From assembly GCA_036925085.1 (NCBI GenBank), contig JAUPFP010000073.1, positions 506,012-570,011 on the forward strand: a DNA stretch of 64,000 bases, in the 5' to 3' direction. Positions 1-10,164 of this stretch are shown in pieces. This DNA comes from Brachycybe producta (taxonomy: Eukaryota; Arthropoda; Diplopoda; Playtdesmida; Andrognathidae). The notes under the pieces were generated by a model. It was not told the DNA's origin and ran no database searches. It was given only the letters and a program-made list of their open reading frames with translations. The first letter of the stretch is position 1; each line of letters begins with the position of its first letter. Made by a program: the position numbers and the translations under genes.

Positions 1-84
1 GTGTTTAGTTTCGAAGCTTTTTTTAAGCTATTCGAAGAGCTTGTTATCTGAAAATGAGTTAAATATGTTTTCAAGTAATATATA

Positions 85-204
85 ACGGGCAGTTCTGCCC
101 AGCACTAAGATTTCGTTTGCCCCGCCCTTTTATGAGCCTTTTATTATCTGACATCATAAAAGGGCGGAGAAAAAGAAATTCTAATGCTGGGCACAATTGC
201 CTGT
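85..204. mobile_element. FB-1 foldback MITE, copy 1 (short form)
   Basis: The ends read ACGGGCA and TGCCTGT, and the arms pair through CTGCCCAGCACTAAG on the left and its near-complement ATGCTGGGCA on the right, with CCGCCCTTTTATGA facing TCATAAAAGGGCGG in the middle. It belongs to the ACAGGCA family found eight times in the window. The loop is shorter than in most copies. A further arm, GGGTTACCCCACTAGTG, continues on the right to about 248 and matches (inverted) the left flank of the copy at 52441. No target duplication was recognised here. No ORF. Confidence 0.8.
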
Positions 205-569
205 GAATTTTGCTCTCGTCATTTATGACGGGTTACCCCACTAGTGTTATAAAAACTGGATAATCTAACTTTCTAAAACGTTTCAGGAAAGAACTATTTT
301 CTAGAAATATCACCCATAATTCATTTAAATCTGTCTAATTAAAGTAAATTAGAGTAGTTAAGAAATCTTTTTTTTTTCTTTCAAGTTTAATTTTCTTATT
401 TTCATCATTTTCATTATGAGAGAGAGAGAGAGAGAGAGAGAGAAATTAAAAATTATGAAGATGAAGGTTATACATTGAGGGTCACCACACAAGATTTGAA
501 AAATCAGCTATAAAAATGAAGCAAATGTTTTATTAAAATGAAGAATGAGATGGAAAAAAAAACCCACAA
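205..569. other. Unique AT-rich spacer with (GA)n at 418-443
   Basis: No coding region seen. It holds the extended FB-1 arm (to about 248), a T-run near 367 and a (GA)13 microsatellite at 418-443. Confidence 0.6.
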
Positions 570-1040
570 ATATAGACGCCGCACTGTAACTTGAAGGTTG
601 TGACGTCAGAAGAGTTAACCAAAAAGTTAGTTTTATTAGATTACAGACTGATAGCAAAAAGTTCTCAAGAGTTTCAAAAGTAACTTTTCTTAAAAATTAT
701 TTTTGATATTACCCCTGTTTTAAATACAGGCAATTAGAAAACGGGATGAACAGAAGTTGGCTTCGCCCTTTTTATGACGAACGGCAACTTCTAATTGGTT
801 TGTTGTGTGGTTCGACGTTGAAAAGGGGCGGAGCATGTGAGGTCAGACTACATAACCAACCAATTAGAAGTTGCCGGTCGTCATAAAAAGGGCGGAGCCA
901 ACTTCTGTTCATCCCGTTTTCTAATTGCCTGTGTTTTAAATCAGTCAAAATGATAGAAGCCTAGCTTTTTGATCAACCCCTCTCTCTCCAGTGCATGACG
1001 TCACAGGCTTGAAGTTTACAGTGCGGCGACTATAATATAG
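570..1040. mobile_element. FB-4 foldback element, interrupted by FB-1
   Basis: The left arm (about 574-612) contains CGCCGCACTGTAACTTGAAG and then GTGACGTCA; the right arm (about 984-1033) carries the inverted counterpart TGACGTCACAGG...TTTACAGTGCGGCG. Inside, GTTAACCAAAAAGTTAG pairs with CTAGCTTTTTGATCAAC. The outer edges TATAGACGCC and GGCGACTATA are also complementary. The loop contains a complete FB-1 insertion (726-932), so this element is the older one. Superfamily not identified; only one copy was seen. Confidence 0.65.
726..932. mobile_element. FB-1 foldback MITE, copy 2, perfect 9-bp target duplication
   Basis: 207-bp element with ends ACAGGCAATTAGAAAACGGG and the inverted complement ending CTAATTGCCTGT. 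It is flanked by the exact 9-bp direct repeat GTTTTAAAT at 717-725 and 933-941, which fixes both boundaries. Long arms contain CTTCGCCCTTTTTATGACG and its complement, two copies of CCAATTAGAAGTTG-type sequence and a GGGGCGGAGC motif. This is subtype B, which has GGGATGAACAGAAGTTGG in place of TGCCCAGCACTAA. Nine-base duplications are usual for Mutator-like (MULE) elements, so that superfamily is an inference. No transposase. Confidence 0.9.
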
Positions 1041-1733
1041 GCTTAGTAGACATTGTGATGAATGAATGAAAAAGTCTACTCTGCTTGTGGTTGGTCTGAA
1101 GTCACTTAAAATTTTAATTGCCTTTAGGGCTAAAGATGAATTTGATGATGATGATGATGATGATGGTGTCTGTAAATTTTTCTGCAACCCTTTTTCTAAT
1201 AATTATTACGAATTTTGTCTAGGCTTTTTATATACGTTTATTATATGAGAAAGTTGTTACTGTGAAATTAGAAATTACAGTGCGTTTTTTTTTATTATTA
1301 TTTTCTGTCTTGTCTTATTTTAACAAGACAGTTTCATTATCATAACTTGACCACGTTTGAAAGAGTTATCTGTTTCTATGGGTCGTTAAGGGTAACACTT
1401 AAAACTAAATTATTCTCACTTCTAATATGTGTACAACATTTGTACAGAGTGATTACAAAAACAGAAAAAAAAAAGCTGCAAATCAAAACATACTTGCAAT
1501 AATTAACATGCGATTTAATTGCAAGAATTGAGACAAAATTACATGCTGTAAAGCGACTCGATCACAGCTCTGCAATATTTAAAGCAAACAAAGGTTGTTA
1601 AAAATCAGGAAATTTTTTTATCAGATTTTTTTTTTGATTATTTTTAAAATGAACATTTTTCGAGAAAAAAAAATGTTGCACATTTAATAAACACCAATAG
1701 CATTATATCATTTATATGCTTGTAAGATTAAAA
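1041..1733. other. Unique AT-rich spacer, (GAT)n at 1140-1168
   Basis: No credible gene. The short open frames across the (GAT)n run translate to Asp or Ser runs and are low-complexity artefacts. The rest is AT-rich with poly-A and poly-T runs. Confidence 0.5.
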
Positions 1734-1890
1734 TCTAGGAATGGTGGGGGGACATTCGAATCCGGCGAATCTTGAAAAATATTCGAGATTCGAAAACCTC
1801 GAATCTTAGCGCTTTTTTCGTCTTTCGAATCTTTCGAATCCTAACCTTAAAAAAACTTGTTAAAAACTTTGGTGAAATTAGTTTTAACTG
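1734..1890 (-). mobile_element. TTCGAATC-rich transposon end, copy 1 (inverted)
   Basis: Repeated TTCGAATC/GATTCGAA words (for example GAATCTTGAAAAATATTCGA and CTTTCGAATCTTTCGAATCC) lead into TTGTTAAAAACTTTGGTGAA and ATTAGTTTTAACT. The same order occurs in reverse complement at 20574-20752 and 38035-38200, so three loci share this segment. The outer edge reads about AGGAATGGTGGGGGGACATT here and TAGGGATGGAATGGACATT (complemented) at the second locus. The superfamily is unresolved; the edge resembles some hAT ends. Confidence 0.6.
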
Positions 1891-2400
1891 GCCATTTTCT
1901 TTTTTTAATTTTGGCCATTTTTGAAAAAAAGTAAGATTTCATTTTTTTGTTGCATAATATTCCGGTACAGAATTTTAAATTTTTTTGAACATTTTTATTC
2001 TTTTTTTTTAAAGAAGAAACTAGACTAGTTGTTAAAATAGAATTATTAGAAACTAGAATCATAAATAATATACAAATTTTCTGGCCATTTATTTTTAAAT
2101 TTTGGCCGTTTTTGAAAATAAGTAAGACTTCAATTTTTGAACATTTTTGTTCTTTTTAAAGCCTTTTTGTGACTTCTGGAACCAGTCGAGGCCTCCTGAG
2201 GCATTTTCAGGACATTATTTTTAAATTTTGGCCATTTTTAAGAAGCAAAGTTTCTATTTAGTTTTAGAATTTCTGTGTTTTTAAAAGCTTTTTTTTGGAA
2301 CGTCGTCAAAGGCCAGTTGATCACTCCTGAGGCATTTTCAGTGCAATTTCTCTTAATGTTGGACCATTTTTTTTTTTAAATATATTTCATTTTAAATTGT
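1888..2400. repeat. Degenerate tandem repeat rich in TTTTGGCCATTTTT
   Basis: The module CTGGCCATT-T(n)-AAATTTTGGCCATTTTT followed by AAGTAAGATTTCA and GAACATTTTTATTC recurs at about 1890, 2082 and 2215, with a weaker version near 2345. Two modules also share TCCTGAGGCATTTTCAG. Spacing is irregular (about 130-190 bp), so this is an old, decayed array. No coding content. Confidence 0.55.
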
Positions 2401-3465
2401 AAAAAAAAATTGTTTTCTATCTTTTTTTTTTGAGGGACTTGAAACTCGGAGCAGAGAAATGAAATTTTATTTTTATAAGACTTATTTCTTTTGAAAACAC
2501 CTTTATTATCTCTTTTTCTAGTTTCTTGTTAGTTTTAGTATTAAGGGAGGATAAAACCAAGAGATGCAATTTCAGGCTCTGTTGAGGCGAGGGTACTTAA
2601 AGGCCCCCTGAGAAATCACGACCGTACTTTTTAAGAACCTCCAATATAAGAGAAAGAAGACGCTGAATCCCCCCCCTATTCCTCCTATTCCTATTCCTCT
2701 TCCTCTTTCTATATATATATATTGTGGGTGGAAATTACCCCGAATTGCATTTTCTGTGACTTTGCCCCACATCTCATGGTAGAGATTCAACTTAAAGACG
2801 AATAGAAGAACCCCCCTTCGCATAATATGTGTTTTAAGAATTTGTCCCACTTCTCCTCTACGACATCCCCTCCTCTCTTCAGCATATATTAGAATAGTTA
2901 AAAACATAACTAAGAAATTTAATATAAGATTTGTCTCTCCGCTTAATTAGTTTTTATTACTTATTATTATTACTGACTGCTTAATTATACTTATTATTAT
3001 GAAGACCTTAGACATACATTTTTTAAGTAGTCTAGCCTGTAAATTTGCTAATGAGGTGTGTAGAAAGTTAAACTTTTAGCCTTTTATTTAAAAAAAAAAG
3101 CTATATATAGTGACTTTTTAAGAAGAGGGAAAATATTCAAATGTTTCTTTCTTAGAAACTAGAATAATAAAGCAACTGGTTAAAGATTTAACCATTTTCA
3201 AAGATTTCCTTTGGAAGAAATGTATAATTAAAACAGTAAAGCCAATAAAAGGCTGTTGTTCGTACAGCCGACTTTGAAATATTGTAAAGAAAATGAAATT
3301 CTTTTCAAGAACACCCTCAAATAACCAAAGATGAAAAGCTGAAATTATTCAACTTTTCAACCAGTTGGATTTCGTTTGAAATTTAAACCACTGAATACGG
3401 TTCTGGTTGCCATTTTTTCTTTTCATTTCGTTTCGGCGAGTGTTTTTTTCACAAATAAAACGTTA
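2401..3465. other. Unassigned AT-rich stretch
   Basis: I see no gene or recognised transposon. It contains a CCTATTCCT-rich tract at about 2667-2705, a short (TA)n at 2711-2721 and a small hairpin at 3242-3266 (AATAAAAGGCTG...CAGCC). Confidence 0.4.
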
Positions 3466-4201
3466 ATACAATATTGTTTATTTTTCATATTTAAAGTTGT
3501 CCAATTTTGATGGTTCAAAGCGCAATGTGCACCTTAAATATATGCTGATCGAGTGATAGATAGAATGACAAAAAATTGGTAAGTGCGGTTCTATTTTTAA
3601 AAACTATTTCAAAATCGAGAATTTCTAACTCTTATGTTAAACTCCATTGAGTACGCACTCGTAAGCAAAACAACATCCATTAAAATGTTGATAAAAATAC
3701 CTAAAAAACAATTTTAAAAAACCACAATTAAACCACATTGGCGCATTTGCTGACTTTTTTCTGGTATTTTAAAATTATTTTTCGGTATTTTTACGAACAT
3801 TTTAATGGATGTTTCTTTTGCTTACGAGTGCGTACTCAGTGGAGTTTAACATAAAAGTTAGAAATTCGCGATTTTGAAATACTTTTTTTTTAAATAGAAC
3901 CGCACTTACCAATTTTTTGTCATTCTATCATTCGATCAGCATATATTTAAGGTGCACATTGCACTTTGAAAATTTAATATTGGCCAACTTTAAATATGAA
4001 AAATAAACATATTGCCGCCGCGACTGTGTGTATTTTTAAAATTAACATTTCTTTCTTCAACATTGGTGTCATATTGCCGCCGCGACTGTGTATTTTAAAA
4101 ATTGACGTTTTTTCTTTAACATTGGGTCTATGGGCTCAATAGAAAAACGATGCTAGCGGTCTTTGTGGTGTTTCTACGAAGTAATTTTGTGATGTATCCT
4201 C
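3466..4201. mobile_element. FB-2 long foldback element, copy 1 (left end truncated)
   Basis: Arms of about 300 bp pair across a loop near 3740: GCACCTTAAATATATGCTGA and CATTGAGTACGCACTCGTAA on the left have their complements on the right. The right end GTGATGTATCCTC abuts TTAA at 4202-4205, as in other family members. Left of about 3475 the terminal arm is missing. A segment of roughly 60 bp containing ATTGCCGCCGCGACTGTGT is tandemly duplicated at 4012-4095. No ORF. Confidence 0.8.
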
Positions 4202-4396
4202 TTAAGGTTAAACTTGAATTGCCATCTTTCTTTCCATAGTAAACTGTTACTTTTCACCAGTTGAAATTTTTGCCACTGTGGAAACAGTGGATTTGCATAA
4301 AATGCACAATTACTAATAAAAAAACTTCACTTCTTTGAATAATTCTTATTTGCATAAAAGTTTTGGTTTTAGTAATCACTTAGAGTGATTAGGAAT

Positions 4397-4551
4397 CAGA
4401 GGCGGACCTGGCCAAAGGGGCAGCTCTGGCAAATGCCAGAAGGGCCGGTTTTCAATTGCATGGGCCAATTGTTATTTTTTCAAAAAAATATTTTGCCAAT
4501 CCAGTATAAAATAAATGCCAGGGCCAATTGATTTTCCCAGCAACGTCTCTG
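4397..4551. mobile_element. hAT-d, 155-bp hAT-like MITE
   Basis: The termini CAGAGGCGGAC and (complemented) CAGAGACGTTG fit the CAGRG start typical of hAT elements. Flanking octamers TTAGGAAT (4389-4396) and TTATGAAA (4552-4559) match at 6 of 8 positions, consistent with a decayed 8-bp duplication. The interior has TCTGGCAAATGCCAGA and GGGCCAATTG motifs. No transposase. Confidence 0.6.
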
Positions 4552-4805
4552 TTATGAAATCATCTTAATTTCATTTATTTAGTTTTGATGTCGTTTAATC
4601 ATTTTTTTTTTTCAGCTGCTAAATAATGTTGAATAAAGAAAATTGCAATTCTGATGATGATTTTGCAGTTTAAGCAACTTTTTTTGTCTTGTTGTTGTTT
4701 TGTCATCATTAATAAAAAAAAATGTGTATTTGATGACTTTTTACCCCTTTTTTTTAAAAAAAAAAATGAAAATCATCGAAAAAAATACTTAATACTGCAA
4801 ATAAG

Positions 4806-5122
4806 TAGGGTTCGGAATTTCATGCAATATTGAGCAAAATGTTTCACAATCTGTGGCCCACGAGCCAATTGTGAAGTAACAATCACGTTTATTAGACCAA
4901 CCAACAATTAAGCTTATGATTTTTTTTTTTCAATACCGGTTAGAGGCTAGAACTCTATAGTCGACAAATGATATAAACCAGACATCTAACCTCTAACCAA
5001 CCTTGATTAGAAAAAAAAACATAATTGCAGTTGTTCTAATGATGATGATCACTTCACAATTGGCACTTGAGCCACAAAAATGAGAAACAGTTGCTTGATT
5101 TTGCATAAAAATCCGAACCCTA
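4806..5122. mobile_element. FB-3 foldback element, copy 1, perfect 8-bp target duplication
   Basis: 317-bp element with ends TAGGGTTCGGAATTTCATGC and complement ...GCATAAAAATCCGAACCCTA. It is flanked by exact direct repeats CAAATAAG at 4798-4805 and 5123-5130. Paired arms include GTGGCCCACGAGCCAATTGT against CACAATTGGCACTTGAGCCAC, and GGTTAGAGGCTAGAA against CTAACCTCTAACC. Copies at 46464, 47042 and 59105 share this structure. The 8-bp duplication points to hAT-type integration (inference). No ORF. Confidence 0.9.
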
Positions 5123-5130
5123 CAAATAAG

Positions 5131-5282
5131 AATATGTGTGTTGGAGGAAGGGGGGTGGGGGATATCATATCTAGGCCCTCACTTAGAACCATTTGGCAAT
5201 TGTTCTCTCTTCTTCTTCTGACAATTTTGGTTTGCAAATTTCAAGTGTGATGCTGCATCCATTAATGATATTTTTGCATTTC

Positions 5283-5321
<39 letters not shown>

Positions 5322-5505
5322 ACTCTGTGTGATGCAAAATACAATTTGTGTGAGATGTCATGTCATGTTAACGTGTTTATGACATATTTGCCATCATTTT
5401 AACAACAACACAGAAGAAGAAGAAAAAAAAAATCTGCATATCATATATATCGAGAAAGAGAGAATTTCTTATTTGTCAGTCAGTACAAATATGAGTTGAA
5501 TTGTC

Positions 5506-5561
<56 letters not shown>

Positions 5562-6273
5562 CTATATTTCACACATCCCATGTTTTTTTCTCTCCATATA
5601 TTAGAAAGTAGAAAGATTCTTTTAAAAAAGTTTTTTTTCTTCCTATTTCTAATATTTTCCATCAATGGAGAAAAAAAAAGTCATTATGATGGTTCTTATT
5701 GGGTGGCGCACGTATAACGCGTCCTGTTTAAACAGGAGCAAACAGAAAGCAAAACCACAGATGAAATTTTAGTTACATGCTTAATAAAATCCGAAACATA
5801 CTGTTAAAAAAATTAATGAAGTTGTTGAATTTTAGAAGAAATGATTATTATTTTAAAAAAAAAAAAAGTCTGGGTTTCTAAGGCAATGATTCCCCGACCT
5901 TCTTCGTTTGGAAAGGAACCCCTTGAAATATTTTGTAAAATCTCTGAGAATCTCTACCTGGCTGTGTGTGACGCATATTATAGGTTCGACAGGGGTAAAT
6001 TAGAAAGTAGATGTGTAAAGTAGTAGATGAATAGGGGTAGAGCAAGAACGTCCATTTTCAAGGAAGAGGCATTAAATCGTTCGAAGACGACTTAAGTACT
6101 GGTCGGGGTTGTTGTACTTAGTAGAGCTCGCTTTTTCAAGCTGCGATGTATTGAGACTAATCCTTATCTTTTCATTAAGAGACCGATGCGGATTTGCCCC
6201 GCCTATCTATAATAATGGGAGCCGTTATTATTTCCCTTCGGAGCGCCTCGGCGGCTCCATCTACAGCCATTTA
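5131..6273. other. Unassigned spacer with (TC)n at 5285-5318 and 5511-5558
   Basis: Two (TC)n microsatellites account for the Ser-Leu or Arg-Glu open frames here. An AG- and A-rich tract lies at 5412-5462. No gene or recognisable transposon seen between 5560 and 6270. Confidence 0.5.
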
Positions 6274-6487
6274 TTCAATTCAATTCAATTAAATACACCT
6301 GCAATCAGCTCGGAAGCCATGTGGCAGGGTGGATTGCTCGCAATCACGACTGATTGTCATTATTTAAAAATAAGACATCACCATGAAATTGAAATCGTCC
6401 TAACAAAGAACTATTCACAGGAAGAGAATTCCATAGTCTAATAACATTAGGAAGAAAAGACCAAAAATATGCATTAGTCCTAGCCAT
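6274..6487 (-). mobile_element. LINE 3' end, minus strand, with (AATTG)n tail
   Basis: Read on the minus strand, 6487 to about 6365 encodes a segment including FWSFLPNVIRLWNSLPVNSS. This matches the conserved C-terminal block of CR1/L2/Jockey-type LINE ORF2 proteins (F-P-x-V-I-R-x-W-N-x-L-P). An in-frame stop follows and the element ends in repeats of AATTG (6274-6292 on the plus strand), the short simple-repeat tail usual for such LINEs. It is 5' truncated and not functional. The plus-strand open frame over 6109-6441 is antisense to it and is not a gene. Confidence 0.75.
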
Positions 6488-6529
6488 TAATTCTTTTATA
6501 TTTGGTTAGTGAGAATCATTAGATTTTCA

Positions 6530-6645
6530 CAGGGAGATTGACGGAGATTGTGGACTTTGCATGGAATTCAAGGAGATTGTTGACTTTGTGTGGAATTCAA
6601 GGAGATTTACGGAAATCATTGACTTTGCATGGATTTCAAACTTCT
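6530..6645. repeat. Short tandem repeat, GAGATT...GACTTTGCATGGAATTCAAG
   Basis: Three degenerate units of about 35-38 bp with the core GACTTTGCATGGAATTCAAG, decaying outward. Confidence 0.65.
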
Positions 6646-6657
6646 AATAGTGAAGCA

Positions 6658-6851
6658 ACTGGCAAGTGTGCCCAGCACTAACTTTTCATTTGCCAGCCCT
6701 TTTATGAGCATCAGACAAAATATCAACCAATTAGAAATTGAAAAAGGGCGGGGCATGTGACATCAGACCAAGTAACAAAACAATTAGAAATTGTTGACGT
6801 CATAAAAGGGGCGGGGCAAACGAAAAGTTAGTGCTGGGCACACTTGCCTGT
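6658..6851. mobile_element. FB-1 foldback MITE, copy 3 (subtype A)
   Basis: Ends ACTGGCAAGTGTGCCCAGCA and the complement ...GCACACTTGCCTGT. The arms contain TTTGCCAGCCCTTTTATGAG against CATAAAAGGGGCGGGGCAAA, two CCAATTAGAAATTG-type words (the second with a one-base change) and a central AAAGGGCGGGGCATGTGACA. Flanks AGTGAAGCA and TGTAAAACA match at 6 of 9 positions, a possible decayed 9-bp duplication. Confidence 0.8.
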
Positions 6852-7477
6852 TGTAAAACATGACATTCCTGGGATAAACTGCTGAGTCATCTTTGGATCC
6901 ACTGTCTTTTAGCAGCTCCTATTGGCTAATGCTCCATCTACCTCCCATACATGTTCTAAGTCTGAAATACAATAATCTAGGGAAATTCAACACTGCAAAG
7001 GTTCAGTGTGACCATGTGCAAGATTTTCAGAAATTTTCAATTACTGCTATTAGGCAGCAAATGAAAGCCGACCCTTTCTGAATTGCAGATTATTCAAGAG
7101 TTCTTTCTATCAGAGAGACGTTTCTTTAACTTGAAACTCTCTTCTACTCAAGAAAAAACAACTTACAAAGTCAAGATCGGATAACACGAAAGGAGATTTC
7201 TGTCACTTTCGTATTAATCGGGTTTTCAATGTAATAATTTTTAGACAAGGACACGTTTAACTTGCGCCATTGAAAAATATATTTGGTTGAAATTGGAACT
7301 CTAAAAAAAAAAACTCTTCTTCTGAAATAAGGCAGAAGAAGAAAAAAAAAAAAGAAGAGTAAAAAATGTTTTTTGACAAAATTGGTTGTATGTATGTGTT
7401 ATGTGTGTGTGTGAACAAATCATAAATAGGGTTCCATGTTTTTACCAAATAATTCTTAAAAAAAAGTTATGTATTTG
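6852..7477. other. Unassigned spacer
   Basis: No gene seen. Includes the A-rich tracts around 7303-7352 and a short GT-rich run at 7391-7413. Confidence 0.4.
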
Positions 7478-9155
7478 TAGAGAGTGAGTGAGAGAGATTG
7501 AGAGATGGAAACATGGAATGAGAGAGATATGGAAAGATGGAGAGTAAGAGATGGAAAGATGGAAAATGAGGGATGGAAAGATGGAGTGAGAGAGATGGAA
7601 AGTAAGATAGAAAGATGGAGTAAGTGAGATAGAAAGGTGGAGTGAGTGATGGAAAGACGGAGAGTGAAAGACATAGAAAGATGGAGAATGAGATATGGAA
7701 AGTGAGACAAAGATGGAGTGAGAGTGAAGGAAAGATGGGGAGCAAGAGATGGATGGTGACAGAGATGTAGATTGAAGGAGAGTGAGAGAGATGGAAAGTG
7801 AGATAGAAAGATGGAGTGAGAGAGATGGAAAGTGAGATAGAAAAATGGAGTGAGAGATATAAAGGTGGAGTGAGAGTGATGGAAAGATGGAGAGTGAGAG
7901 ATGAAAAGATGGAGTGAGAGAGATGGAAAGATGGAAAGTGAGATAGAAAGATGGAGTGAGATATATAGAAAGGTGGAGTGAGAGTGATGGAAAGAAAGAG
8001 ATGGAGAATGAGACATGGAAAGTGAGACAAAAATGGAGTGAAAGTGATGGAAAGATGGAGTGAGAGAGATGGAAAGTAAGATAGAAAGATGGAGTAAGTG
8101 AGATAGAAAGGTGGAGTGAGTGATGGAAAGACGGAGAGTGAAAGACATAGAAAGATGGAGAATGAGATATGGAAAGTGAGACAAAGATGGAGTGAGAGTG
8201 AAGGAAAGATGGGGAGCAAGAGATGGATGGTGACAGAGATGTAGATTGAAGGAGAGTGAGAGAGATGGAAAGTGAGATAGAAAGATGGAGTGAGAGAGAT
8301 GGAAAGTGAGATAGAAAAATGGAGTGAGAGATATAAAGGTGGAGTGAGAGTGATGGAAAGATGGAGAGTGAGAGATGAAAAGATGGAGTGAGAGAGATGG
8401 AAAGATGGAAAGTGAGATAGAAAGATGGAGTGAGATATATAGAAAGGTGGAGTGAGAGTGATGGAAAGAAAGAGATGGAGAATGAGACATGGAAAGTGAG
8501 ACAAAAATGGAGTGAAAGTGATGGAAAGATGGAGTGAGAGAGATGGAAAGTAAGATAGAAAGATGGAGTAAGTGAGATAGAAAGGTGGAGTGAGTGATGG
8601 AAAGACGGAGAGTGAAAGACATAGAAAGATGGAGAATGAGATATGGAAAGTGAGACAAAGATGGAGTGAGAGTGAAGGAAAGATGGGGAGCAAGAGATGG
8701 ATGGTGACAGAGATGTAGATTGAAGGAGAGTGAGAGAGATGGAAAGTGAGATAGAAAGATGGAGTGAGAGAGATGGAAAGTGAGATAGAAAAATGGAGTG
8801 AGAGATATAAAGGTGGAGTGAGAGTGATGGAAAGATGGAGAGTGAGAGATGAAAAGATGGAGTGAGAGAGATGGAAAGATGGAAAGTGAGATAGAAAGAT
8901 GGAGTGAGATATATAGAAAGGTGGAGTGAGAGTGATGGAAAGAAAGAGATGGAGAATGAGACATGGAAAGTGAGACAAAAATGGAGTGAAAGTGATGGAA
9001 AGATGGAGAGTCAGAGATGGAGAGTCAGAGATGGAGAGTGAAGAGAGTGAGAGATGGGAAGATGGAGAGTGAGGGAAAAGACAGAAAGAGTTAGAGATAG
9101 CGAGAGAGCAATGGCGAGAAAAAGAGAGAGCAATGGCGAGAGAGAGAGAGAGATG
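7478..9155. repeat. Purine-rich satellite, 474-bp unit in three near-identical copies
   Basis: The plus strand is a string of GATGGAAAGATGGAGTGAGA variants. A higher-order unit starts at the marker ATGGAGTGAGAGAGATGGAA, found with identical downstream sequence at 7581, 8055 and 8529, giving an exact 474-bp period. The triplicated part spans about 7570-9003, with unordered related repeats on both sides. Because 474 is divisible by three and the minus strand is TC-rich with few stops, two overlapping minus-strand frames stay open for about 500 codons (7456-8964 and 7467-8978). They encode Ser/Leu/His/Phe low-complexity sequence in 158-residue repeats. I read these as by-products of the satellite, not genes. 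Confidence 0.9.
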
Positions 9156-10164
9156 GCTCCTTTAGTACAAGAAGGAGAGAAAAAAATGAGAAATTGAGAG
9201 AAAACTCAATTTGATTCCTATTAACATTCATGTGATTAGTCTCAAAAGAGAAGGAATGGAGGAGGCGGGGTTCAATGTGTGTACATTTTTTGGACATTCA
9301 TTTATAATATATATATATATTGGGCCACATATTACTACCACCCACTTTATATACATAGAGATATCTCCCTATCCCTATCCTTCCTATTCTCACTCCCTCT
9401 TTTTTTCTAATCCCTGTTTTTCTATACGGGTGATCGCCTATGTATGGAGCCAGGTATTTTCGGTTGATTGCATTTGAATGCATTTTTTTTTGTCGGAGGG
9501 ACTTTTTCAAGAATAAATGCAAAAAAAAAAAGAAGCAGCATTGAGGAGAAGGAAGGAGGCTATGAGGTCCTAATATTTCCTCCTTGTTTAATGTCACCAT
9601 ATTACAATCATGGTGGTGATTTGGGGGAGGGGAAGGAGGAGGGTGCACATTTTTTCTCTTTTATTTTGGGATGAAAATAAAAATAGTTCTTTTCAAATGA
9701 AGTCATTGCATGAAATGTGCCTCTGGTGATTAGATTTGATATAACAAGTAGCCTAAATAATATGTTCATAAATGAGACACACACATCTAGAGGAGTGAGT
9801 ACTACTGACACATCACATAACAAATATACAACACCATTAGATTTGCCTCTCTTTCTCTCTCTCTCTCTCTCTCTCTGTTGATGTTATTTGTGCCAAATTA
9901 AGTTTTAGAGAAGAAAAAAAAATGGCTTTTGGCGCTCGCAAAAATTTCATAAAAAAATATAAAAAATAATGAAAGTAGTAACTTGGTTGTAGAACAAAGT
10001 TTTAAAGTTTTGAAAGTAACGGCTGTTGACAGTTACTTATGAAAGTAAAATGTGTTGGTAGTTACTTTTAAAATAGTAACTTATTTTTACATTTGTTAGG
10101 ATAATTAGTTACTTTCATAAAGTAATTGTTTTTTTGTTTAGCAATAGTTTCACGTGTTTTTTTT
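9156..10164. other. Unassigned spacer with (CT)n and GTTACTTT repeats
   Basis: Contains (TA)n near 9309-9320, (CT)n at 9849-9877, and a stretch at 9975-10140 where AAAGTAAC/GTTACTTT words recur in both orientations. No gene seen. Confidence 0.45.

Noticed and set aside
1140..1168. Acidic-repeat coding exon (poly-Asp or poly-Ser)
   Set aside because: A (GAT)n microsatellite gives these runs in any frame; flanking sequence has no coding character.
6109..6441. 110-codon plus-strand ORF
   Set aside because: Antisense to a LINE C-terminal fragment whose FLPNVIRLWNSLP block is on the minus strand.
7456..8978. Two 500-codon minus-strand ORFs as repeat-protein genes
   Set aside because: They lie wholly in a TC-rich satellite, both frames are open at once, and the composition follows directly from the nucleotide repeat.
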